Below, in pieces: positions 16,314-21,295 of a stretch of DNA of 21,295 nt. How positions within the stretch are numbered: position 1 is the stretch's first letter; each line of letters opens with the position of its first letter. The DNA comes from a virus, in IMG/VR virus record IMGVR_UViG_3300005253_000673, positions 1-21,295 of that record; one strand, written 5' to 3'. Below the pieces are notes generated by a model. It saw only the letters and a list, made by a program, of their open reading frames with translations, was not told where the DNA came from and did not search any database. Both the position numbers and the translations under genes were made by a program.

Positions 16314-16469
16314 TTACTTAAACAATCCTCGAAGCCGATCCGAGAATCTTTGCCACCACGGATAGGCATACGACATCAGATCGGCCTTGCAACTAGTACA
16401 TTCCCATCCAGTGTCTAGGTCCCCTGAACAGTATGGGCAGTAGTCCCATGATTTATACTGTTTGTTCAT
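16314..16469 (-). CDS. Mini zinc-ribbon protein (51 aa)
   Basis: A 51-residue product with CPYC (11-14) and CTSC (24-27), spaced as a compact zinc ribbon, then an aromatic/basic tail (YAYPWWQRFSDRLRGLF). The ATG at 16469 overlaps the end of the preceding gene by 17 nt and has AAGGA upstream. The tail may be amphipathic and could touch membrane or protein. Likely a nucleic-acid- or partner-binding accessory; no family name. Confidence 0.75.
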   Translation of the reverse strand: MNKQYKSWDYCPYCSGDLDTGWECTSCKADLMSYAYPWWQRFSDRLRGLFK

Positions 16470-16740
16470 TCTTCTTTTCCTTTGCTAGCTCGTCTTGGTA
16501 TGCCCTTAGCACTCGGCCCACCCTCGCTGCCCACTTCGGCGGGAGATACGAACCGATGAGCTGTACCTTATCCCCATGCACGCCTCGGAGTAGGAGAAAG
16601 TCACATTCTTTCAATTGGCAGAATACTGCTCCCTTCTTCCTGTCTGGGTTAACATGTTGTTTGTTTACCGCATCAAATGCCCCGAGGGCTGCTTTTGCCA
16701 CTCGTCCGTTTCTGAATTTGATGTCGAAGTCAGGTGTCAT
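16453..16740 (-). CDS. Paralog B of a tandem pair (GAVFCQLKE / YLPPKWAAR family)
   Basis: The 95-aa protein shares with its upstream neighbour (16747-17013) the patterns F-x-x-K-F, A-F-x-A-V-x-K-Q, G-A-(V/I)-F-C-Q-L-K-E, and Y-L-P-P-K-W-A-x-R followed by a helix. Relative to the neighbour it has a six-residue insertion before the last strand and ends in a basic tail (KEKKNEQTV) rather than the acidic DDIPF tip. Start ATG 16740 lies 6 nt after the upstream stop, with no strong Shine-Dalgarno, so coupling is likely. I do not recognise a named family. Confidence 0.78.
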   Translation of the reverse strand: MTPDFDIKFRNGRVAKAALGAFDAVNKQHVNPDRKKGAVFCQLKECDFLLLRGVHGDKVQLIGSYLPPKWAARVGRVLRAYQDELAKEKKNEQTV

Positions 16741-16746
16741 GATATA

Positions 16747-17013
16747 TCAGAATGGTATGTCATCCTCCTCGGGCTCGTATCCCTCTTGCAGTTCCTTTTT
16801 ATACTCCTGAAGGACCTCGTTGATTCTATCTGCCCATTTGGGCGGTAGATAGACCCCAGTCAGAAGAAATCTAGAACCATCCTCTTTCAACTGACAGAAG
16901 ATTGCCCCGCGCTCGTTACCCCCTTTACAGACCTGTTTCGCTACCGCGTTGAAAGCGTCTCGCGAGGCTCTCACAACTTGCTTGCTTCCGAATTTGGCCT
17001 TGAAACTGTGCAT
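16747..17013 (-). CDS. Paralog A, ending in an SSB-type acidic tip (EEDDIPF)
   Basis: The 88-aa protein has a compact alpha/beta core: FKAKFGSKQVVRASRDAFNA, then GAIFCQLKEDG and VYLPPKWADRINEVLQEYKK. It ends EPEEDDIPF. Bacterial single-stranded DNA-binding proteins end in DDDIPF, which recruits ExoI, RecO, RecQ, PriA and other partners. The core is not a recognisable OB fold and is shorter than usual SSB (about 170 aa). It may be a divergent phage SSB or a factor that uses the SSB tip to recruit or sequester host repair proteins. It starts at an ATG overlapping the preceding stop (TGATG), in the SbcC/SbcD operon. Confidence 0.72.
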   Translation of the reverse strand: MHSFKAKFGSKQVVRASRDAFNAVAKQVCKGGNERGAIFCQLKEDGSRFLLTGVYLPPKWADRINEVLQEYKKELQEGYEPEEDDIPF

Positions 17014-17252
17014 CAGATCGCGTCGTACTGTTCCTCGACTTTGAGTATGGCAGTATTGAGTTCCTCCTCCTTCTCCTCGATTAGATTGTCGAGCTTCTTC
17101 AATGCCTTCTCCGCTTCTTTGACGGAGGAGTAGCCTAGCTTCTTCAGGCTTTCTATCAAGGAGGTCATCTGACCTTCCAACCGTGCTGCGTCACGATCTG
17201 CATCTTCAATGCGTTCCTTCAGATCGAGGAGGCCCTTCTCGTTCATAGACAT
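17013..17252 (-). CDS. Small coiled-coil protein
   Basis: The 79-aa product is nearly all charged helix: LKERIEDADRDAARLEGQM, a break at KKLGYSSVKEAEKAL, then LDNLIEEKEEELNTAILKV. It looks like two helices separated by a short turn. The ATG at 17252 has AGGAG upstream, and the stop overlaps the next ATG. Small coiled coils like this could pair with the long helical arm of the SbcC N-half, because the C-half has too short a coil of its own; that is inference. No known family named. Confidence 0.75.
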   Translation of the reverse strand: MSMNEKGLLDLKERIEDADRDAARLEGQMTSLIESLKKLGYSSVKEAEKALKKLDNLIEEKEEELNTAILKVEEQYDAI

Positions 17253-17327
17253 ATGTGTCGCTCCTGCTTGCTCATTTATATTTTACATGTTCCATTGCTT
17301 GGTCAGTCATTTAGGGACCCTATTAAG
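17253..17327 (-). promoter_or_regulatory. Intergenic gap with palindrome; possible internal promoter/operator
   Basis: This is the largest gap inside the - strand block upstream of the coiled-coil gene. It contains TAGGGACCCTA (17312-17322), a 5-bp palindrome with a single central base. On the - strand it also holds AT-rich TAAAAT/TATAAA stretches resembling a -10, with a CTGACC about 15 nt earlier. The spacing is poor, so promoter assignment is weak. The location, separating a hypothetical pair from the coiled-coil/SSB-tip/SbcC group, makes an internal start plausible. Confidence 0.3.
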
Positions 17328-17918
17328 TTAAGGATCGAAAATACCGTTACGAAGAAAGCCGTGATAGTCACCCGACCGGATACTTCCGGCGCCCGCTTGG
17401 CAGGTTATCCCGTCCTTAGAGACGGTGATGTTTGGCGGCTCCCCTTTACGAATCCAGCAATGATGGTTCGTGTCTTTGGGCAGGGTACAGTTCTTGGCGC
17501 GCTGATCGATCGCCCATTCCTTCCCGTTCGGTAGCAAGGTTACGAGTGCACGACCGTCAGGGCCCTTTTGGGGTAGCCAGTAGGCGTCCCACATCATCCC
17601 TGGGGTATTCTCTGATCGCAGAACCGGCATTCTGGTGTCAGTGCGAACGTAAATCGTCTCACGAAAGACCTGCCATTGGTCATCGTTTGTGAACTTATAA
17701 TCACAACCGGCGCAATGAATCGGCCAGCGTTTGTCAGCATGAGGCCATGTTGGCACGTCGTCAGAGTCGTCATCGTCCTTGAGAAAGGTACGTGCGTTGT
17801 GATAACCGTGCGGGCCAGGACATTCGTCTTTCGCGCCCTGCACGTAGCGACGAAGGTACTGGCGTTCGCGGCCGGTCGGTTCACAAAAGAATGTACAAAC
17901 CCCGCACTCGTATGGCAT
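17328..17918 (-). CDS. Cys/His-rich phage hypothetical protein
   Basis: The 196-aa product begins PYECGVCTFFC with further Cys/His pairs (CPGPHGYHN, HCAGCDYKF), consistent with one or two zinc sites. The second half is conserved-looking: VTLLPNGKEWAIDQRAKNC, then HHCWIRKGEPPNITVSKDG and AGAGSI..GDYHGFL. I recall this latter pattern from widespread uncharacterised phage genes. Start ATG 17918 overlaps the upstream stop (TGATG); ATG 17924 two codons earlier is an alternative. No enzymatic assignment is justified. Confidence 0.72.
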   Translation of the reverse strand: MPYECGVCTFFCEPTGRERQYLRRYVQGAKDECPGPHGYHNARTFLKDDDDSDDVPTWPHADKRWPIHCAGCDYKFTNDDQWQVFRETIYVRTDTRMPVLRSENTPGMMWDAYWLPQKGPDGRALVTLLPNGKEWAIDQRAKNCTLPKDTNHHCWIRKGEPPNITVSKDGITCQAGAGSIRSGDYHGFLRNGIFDP

Positions 17919-18238
17919 CAGCATCTACCCTGTCTTTCTTCGTCACGAATTAGCCGGATGGGTCGGCTGTTTATCGAACACTTGTCCGGGTCTTCTGATG
18001 GCCCATACCAGCAGAGATACCACGGCCCAGCTGGTCCTCCAGGAGTGCCGTGCCCTTGCCGAGACTTCCACATCTTTCCCTCATAGACGCCGGTCGGTAT
18101 CGTTGTGCTGTACTCGGGCAGGCGTTGCAACGTGGATCGATCCATAATTGCGATATCATCGTAGACGGCCATCTCATCTGCGTTTGGCTGATGCCAGCCA
18201 CTGGAAAGCGGGTGTGTCATTTGAGGCAGTTTGATCAC
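17918..18238 (-). CDS. Hypothetical protein paired with the Cys/His-rich gene
   Basis: A 106-aa product (PEYSTTIPTGVYEGKMWKSR, GPAGPWYLCWYGPSEDPD) of a type common in phages, usually encoded next to the gene that follows it here. GTG 18238 has GGAG with 7-nt spacing and overlaps the stop of a 30-aa reading frame (GTGA). Its stop overlaps the next start. No function known to me. Confidence 0.68.
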   Translation of the reverse strand: MIKLPQMTHPLSSGWHQPNADEMAVYDDIAIMDRSTLQRLPEYSTTIPTGVYEGKMWKSRQGHGTPGGPAGPWYLCWYGPSEDPDKCSINSRPIRLIRDEERQGRC

Positions 18239-18327
18239 TGTTTATCTCCGTCACTCGTTGGTCGAGGCGGGGCTTTCGGTCTCGGATACGGCGGTATCCC
18301 TTTCCTGAATATGCCTTTTCTGCTCAC
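18235..18327 (-). CDS. 30-residue basic, Pro-rich microprotein
   Basis: GTG 18327 overlaps the upstream stop (GTGA) and has GGGAG 8 nt upstream; the TGA at 18235-18237 overlaps the next GTG in the same way. The peptide is basic and proline-rich (RKGIFRKGIPPYPRPKAPP). A reading frame locked between two genes by GTGA junctions on both sides, with its own Shine-Dalgarno, is best explained as translated, at least as a coupling leader. Confidence 0.55.
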   Translation of the reverse strand: MSRKGIFRKGIPPYPRPKAPPRPTSDGDKQ

Positions 18328-18557
18328 TTGCCACTCTCCCTGGCGGGCTGGGGGCGCCCACCCCAGATGCACCTTTCTAGCTTCCCCTCAAGCTGTTCGA
18401 TGCGCATATCTCGCATACCTATAGATCGAACCAATGACTTGCGAACCTCAACGGACGCAGCGATCTCAGTAGTGGCCCGTTTCAGTGCGGCAGCGAGATC
18501 GTCCCGCTCTTTAGTAGTGTCCTTGAGACAATCAGCCAGTAGGCCCAATTCACTCAT
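18324..18557 (-). CDS. Small coiled-coil hypothetical protein
   Basis: A 77-aa product, mainly one helix: CLKDTTKERDDLAAALKRAT, then MRDMRIEQLEGKLERCIWGG. I chose ATG 18557 over the in-frame start at 18602 because it has GAGG 6 nt upstream and a short overlap with the previous stop. Similar to many phage heptad-rich small proteins; role unknown. Together with the gene at 17013-17252 this gives two small coiled-coil proteins in the SbcC/SbcD operon. Confidence 0.62.
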   Translation of the reverse strand: MSELGLLADCLKDTTKERDDLAAALKRATTEIAASVEVRKSLVRSIGMRDMRIEQLEGKLERCIWGGRPQPARESGK

Positions 18558-18768
18558 CGGCGTCCTCGTCATTGAGTTTTGTGCGGTATTCGACCTCGAC
18601 AAGCCCGTCGCAGTTATCGCCGCGCGCCGTCATGTGTATAGCATGATCAAAATGGGATTTCGCGCTACTTAGCTTTTCGCAGCAAAGACCGCTTGGCCCT
18701 GCTGTTAAGTATCGACAGCATTCCCTACCTTGTCCAATTTTGCAGATGTCTTTTAGATACTGGTTCAT
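18550..18768 (-). CDS. Cys-rich hypothetical protein
   Basis: A 72-aa product with Cys at residues 9, 17, 18, 29, 30 and 53, in the pattern GRECCRYL..GPSGLCCEK...GDNCDG. I recall a common phage family with CCRYLxxGxxGFxCxK and a later GDNC, of unknown function. Metal binding by the Cys pairs is likely. No strong Shine-Dalgarno is visible; a weak GAG lies 6 nt upstream of ATG 18768. Confidence 0.62.
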   Translation of the reverse strand: MNQYLKDICKIGQGRECCRYLTAGPSGLCCEKLSSAKSHFDHAIHMTARGDNCDGLVEVEYRTKLNDEDADE

Positions 18769-18789
18769 TGTGCTCGTTTTCGTTTTCCT

Positions 18790-19032
18790 TTACTCTCTGT
18801 AATGTAATCGCGCGCTCCATGGCAAGCGCCGCGCATTTTCCGGGCCAGTCTGTGCCGTAAGATCGACCGGATGGTCTGGCTTAGCTCGTGCTATTTCGCA
18901 CAGGTGTTCTATGTCGCGGGGATCACAAACTGATGGGCATTGCAGTATGACCCCAGCTACTGTTGTACATGACACGCACAAGCCAGTCGGTCTGCCGTCT
19001 GGGGCAAGCGGCTGAAATTCAAAGTGTGACAT
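18790..19032 (-). CDS. Cys-rich hypothetical protein
   Basis: An 80-aa product with CVSC and CPSVC in the middle (GLCVSCTTVAGVILQCPSVC) and a hydrophilic C-terminus, suggesting a metal-binding knuckle. ATG 19032 has AAGGAG 7 nt upstream, so I use it rather than the TTG two codons earlier. No family recognised. It belongs to the run of small Cys-rich genes in this block. Confidence 0.68.
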   Translation of the reverse strand: MSHFEFQPLAPDGRPTGLCVSCTTVAGVILQCPSVCDPRDIEHLCEIARAKPDHPVDLTAQTGPENARRLPWSARLHYRE

Positions 19033-19047
19033 ACTCAATCTCCTTCG

Positions 19048-19371
19048 TCATTTATTGTCCCGCATTCTAACCGAGTGATTGAACAAGTCACAGCGCATAA
19101 TTTTCGGCTGTTTGTGCATCTTATGGAAACGATGTTCTACAATATCTAAGGCGTCCCCAAAGTCATATTCTTTTGCAAAATACGAAACAACCGTCCATGC
19201 TTCACCAGTCCAATATTCTCGCTGTCTATGTGCAGTATTGTGCTTCTGCACGATGAAAAATTTGGGTCCTCTGTTCACGTTAAAAACAGTGCCGGGGAAT
19301 GCTGCGTCCCTGCTCCAGTTCACAGCACTATCAGACCCCGACACTGCTAACCATTGTTTCCCTCGTTCCAT
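19048..19371 (-). CDS. Hypothetical protein downstream of the SbcD-like nuclease
   Basis: A 107-aa product with a beta-rich central part (FFIVQKHNTAHRQREYW, then TGEAWTVVSYFAKEYDF) and a basic C-terminus. It starts 11 nt downstream of the nuclease stop. In the absence of a strong Shine-Dalgarno I use ATG 19371; in-frame GTG and TTG codons precede it directly. No family recognised. Confidence 0.58.
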   Translation of the reverse strand: MERGKQWLAVSGSDSAVNWSRDAAFPGTVFNVNRGPKFFIVQKHNTAHRQREYWTGEAWTVVSYFAKEYDFGDALDIVEHRFHKMHKQPKIMRCDLFNHSVRMRDNK

Positions 19372-19382
19372 CACCAAGTGCT

Positions 19383-20279
19383 CTATAAATCTAAATCTAC
19401 CGCCTTTTGTATCAGCTCTTCTGTCCGAGCATCTACGCGGTTACTTGACAAGTACTTTTTCAGATTGCCTTCGAAACTCAGTTCGGTGGACCAGTCCACG
19501 TCGAGTCTGCTTATGAACGCTTCAATGCGCTCATTCCGTTCCTTCATCACGTCGAGATGCTCTCTGGATACGGCGTCCGGGTTGATCGGAAGAAAGGCTG
19601 GGACGACATCATTATCCTCAGCCGACCATAAATAGATTCGAGGTTGGAAGTCGATCTGATCTGCAGACTGTCGCATCAGACTACCGGGATTGACTAGTAG
19701 GCGATCCCCGTCTCGGTCGATACAAGGGATATGGAAGTCCCCTGTCACGATGAGATCGAACATGTCGTACTTTTCTAATACCTCCTCGGTGGTCGGGTTA
19801 GTGCACCCAGGCCATGGGGACTTCCCCTGCCATACTCCCTCGTGCCATACGAGTGTTTGGTATCCGCATAGGTCGAAGCCATCGTCGTACGTCGGTTCTT
19901 GCCCGGCATGGGCTCCCGAAAGAACGATCAGCTCACCGGCCATTTCGAGCGTATGGACCCCGCTGCGTTCCATTAGTTCAATGCTGTGTTGCGGCAGGTC
20001 GTGATTGCCATATACAGTATGGAAGTTCTTGGGGAGATGCTTGAGAGTAGTACTTAGTAAGTATGGGCTAGCTTTCCAATGATGAAACAAATCTCCCGAG
20101 TGGAAGACGGGGCAGTCGTATTGTTGCTGTAGGGTTGCTACGAAGTCGACCTTCACCCATTGTGCCTCCCAAAAGTCATCTGTACGGCAGACGGGTATGG
20201 AATCACGCAAATGAAAGTCAGCACATAAGATAGCCTGCACTGCCCCTTCGGAAGGTAATTTACTTGTACGTCTCATCAT
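19383..20279 (-). CDS. SbcD/Mre11-like DNA nuclease (metallophosphoesterase)
   Basis: The 298-aa protein carries the calcineurin-type phosphoesterase motifs of Mre11/SbcD in order: ADFHL (residues 20-24), SGDLFHH (61-67), YGNHD (90-94), WHEG (144-147) and TGDFH (178-182). The usual GHxH is here GDFH. The C-terminal helical part (about 225-298) is shorter than the capping domain of E. coli SbcD (400 aa total) and may bind the SbcC-like half. It lies 6 nt after a small gene that is coupled to the SbcC N-half, so the three are probably translated together. The ATG pair at 20279/20276 follows a weak GGA; the TTG at 20282 is unlikely. Confidence 0.9.
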   Translation of the reverse strand: MMRRTSKLPSEGAVQAILCADFHLRDSIPVCRTDDFWEAQWVKVDFVATLQQQYDCPVFHSGDLFHHWKASPYLLSTTLKHLPKNFHTVYGNHDLPQHSIELMERSGVHTLEMAGELIVLSGAHAGQEPTYDDGFDLCGYQTLVWHEGVWQGKSPWPGCTNPTTEEVLEKYDMFDLIVTGDFHIPCIDRDGDRLLVNPGSLMRQSADQIDFQPRIYLWSAEDNDVVPAFLPINPDAVSREHLDVMKERNERIEAFISRLDVDWSTELSFEGNLKKYLSSNRVDARTEELIQKAVDLDL

Positions 20280-20285
20280 CAAGTC

Positions 20286-20465
20286 TCAATTCCGCTTGTT
20301 GAACTTCACCTTTCCTTGTTCGATCTCGTCTGCTGTCTGGCGAAGGAAGGATACAATCGCATCATTCATGATCGGATCCCCTTTCACATAGAACATAGGG
20401 ACAGTCGATATCTTGCCTGTGGCGTCCTGCTCCACTTCCATCACGAGTGTGAGAGTCGATTTCAT
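20286..20465 (-). CDS. Small hypothetical protein between the SbcC N-half and SbcD
   Basis: A 59-aa product with a strand-rich start (STLTLVMEVEQDATGKIS) and a helical end (DAIVSFLRQTADEIEQGK). ATG 20465 overlaps the stop of the SbcC N-half as ATGA, so it is translationally coupled to that gene and precedes the nuclease by 6 nt. Its position inside the SbcC-SbcD gene pair suggests a partner of the complex. Unrecognised family. Confidence 0.65.
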   Translation of the reverse strand: MKSTLTLVMEVEQDATGKISTVPMFYVKGDPIMNDAIVSFLRQTADEIEQGKVKFNKRN

Positions 20466-21295
20466 TTCCCTATCACGCTTCCGCATAGTATGCATTGATC
20501 ACCCATAGCCTCGTCGAACTGCTCATGCAACGTGTCGCGTTCCTCCTTTGCTTCTTCGATGCGACGCCCCATACGTCGATACTGCTCGATGAGTTGTGCC
20601 AGACGATGGACCTCTGTTTGGGTGTTTGACAACTTGCCTTGCAATTGTATAGCATGATCTACTGTCGGGGCTAGCTCTTGTAAGGGCTTGAGTTTTTTCT
20701 GTTGGTTTTGAACGTTCCCAATTCGATCTGTCAAGTCGAATAATGAACTGGCTTCTTTGACGAGACCTCTCTTGACCTTTCGATGCTCGAGGGCTACGTC
20801 AACCAGCGGGTCGAGATCCAGCAAAGGACGTATAGTATCCAGCTTAGTGTTGACGCGCAGGGCCTGATCGATTGTTTCGCCCAGTTTCCTGTGCTTGTCC
20901 TGTTTCTCGCGTAGGGTTCCCTCCTGCTCCTCCAACCTCTCGATTGTCTTCTCCATGTTTGGCAGGTAATCGAAGGATGATTGAGCTTCCCCCAATCGCT
21001 CTTGATTTGAGGTATGTGTTCGGATGTCAGATTCGATCCCGCGGATCCATTTGGCCAGTCTTTGTAGGGCCCGGTCAATCACGTCCAGATGAGCCACTTC
21101 GTTCAGATAGTGTGCAACCTGCCCAGGCGGGGTGTCCAGCAGGAAGGGCCGATCCAACTGCTGTTGTAGATTCACTGAATCGAGGTTCAAGAGTTTCACA
21201 ACGTCGGACGGTACTTCGGACCCGAATGCTTCATATACGTGATCGTCAATGTAGTACGCGTTATGGTTTTTCGCACGTACACGACGGACCAGGGT
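20462..21295 (-). CDS. SbcC/Rad50-like protein, amino-terminal half ending at the zinc hook (partial)
   Basis: The frame is open to the window edge, about 277 aa seen; Walker A would lie beyond it. The visible start (RRVRAKNHNAYYIDD, then NLQQQLDRPFLLDTPPGQVA) matches the N-lobe of phage Rad50/SbcC-like ATPases. A GTG at 21197-21199 is internal, not the start. About 190 helical residues follow with loosely repeated units containing L-x-P-x-V-D/M-E-x-A/T-I. The protein ends DQCILCGSVIGK, a CxxC zinc hook (codons at 20483-20494), directly before its stop. Rad50 normally continues from the hook back into a second coil and C-lobe; here those are in another gene (14950-15570). Confidence 0.85.
   Translation of the reverse strand, partial: TLVRRVRAKNHNAYYIDDHVYEAFGSEVPSDVVKLLNLDSVNLQQQLDRPFLLDTPPGQVAHYLNEVAHLDVIDRALQRLAKWIRGIESDIRTHTSNQERLGEAQSSFDYLPNMEKTIERLEEQEGTLREKQDKHRKLGETIDQALRVNTKLDTIRPLLDLDPLVDVALEHRKVKRGLVKEASSLFDLTDRIGNVQNQQKKLKPLQELAPTVDHAIQLQGKLSNTQTEVHRLAQLIEQYRRMGRRIEEAKEERDTLHEQFDEAMGDQCILCGSVIGK

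Noticed and set aside
19079-19635. Overlapping + strand frames of 145 and 93 codons opposite the nuclease region
   Set aside because: They are antisense to coupled - strand genes with clear motifs, are Cys/Ser/Phe-rich, and lack ribosome-binding sites.

Overview
The window is part of a tailed, non-contractile-tail (siphovirus-type) phage or prophage genome. It has two converging gene blocks. Bases 1 to about 14,600 on the + strand carry a late structural module in canonical order: head-tail connector, head closure, neck protein, tail terminator, tail tube, tail assembly chaperone, tape measure, distal tail, tail-tip proteins, a very large central tip protein fused to fibre sequence, and small fibre-like proteins. 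Bases 21,295 down to about 14,770 on the - strand carry an early-type module of tightly packed small genes around a phage SbcC/Rad50- and SbcD/Mre11-like nuclease system. No integrase, terminase, lysis gene, polymerase, tRNA or CRISPR array was seen, so lifestyle is undetermined. The large lambda-J-like tail-tip protein, with a DUF6950-type NlpC/P60-like gene before it, points to a Gram-negative, probably proteobacterial host. This is inference from tail type, not a direct reading.

Structural module: most genes abut or overlap by 1 to 20 nt (TAATG, ATGA, GTGA or TGATG junctions), and GTG or TTG starts are frequent, implying one translationally coupled operon. The tail assembly chaperone has a clear A-AAA-AAA -1 slippery heptamer, which extends the 133-aa short form into a 237-aa long form. 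The connector, distal tail and tail-tip proteins carry inserted or appended beta-rich domains, some resembling carbohydrate-binding modules. The tip protein ends in 18-residue repeats.

Early module: Rad50/SbcC is encoded as two polypeptides. The amino-terminal half (open at the right edge) has about 190 helical residues and ends just after a CxxC zinc hook. The carboxy-terminal ATPase half (ABC signature, Walker B, H-loop) is a separate 206-aa gene about 5 kb downstream. The SbcD-like nuclease lies between them, next to the amino-terminal half. Between the nuclease and the C-half are a coiled-coil protein, several Cys-rich or zinc-ribbon proteins, and a tandem pair of paralogs. One paralog ends in DDIPF, the tip sequence of bacterial single-stranded DNA-binding proteins. 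I read this block as a phage DNA-processing module whose parts are distributed over several small polypeptides.

The two blocks meet at 14,595-14,767, a stretch without a credible gene that holds an 11-bp perfect inverted repeat.
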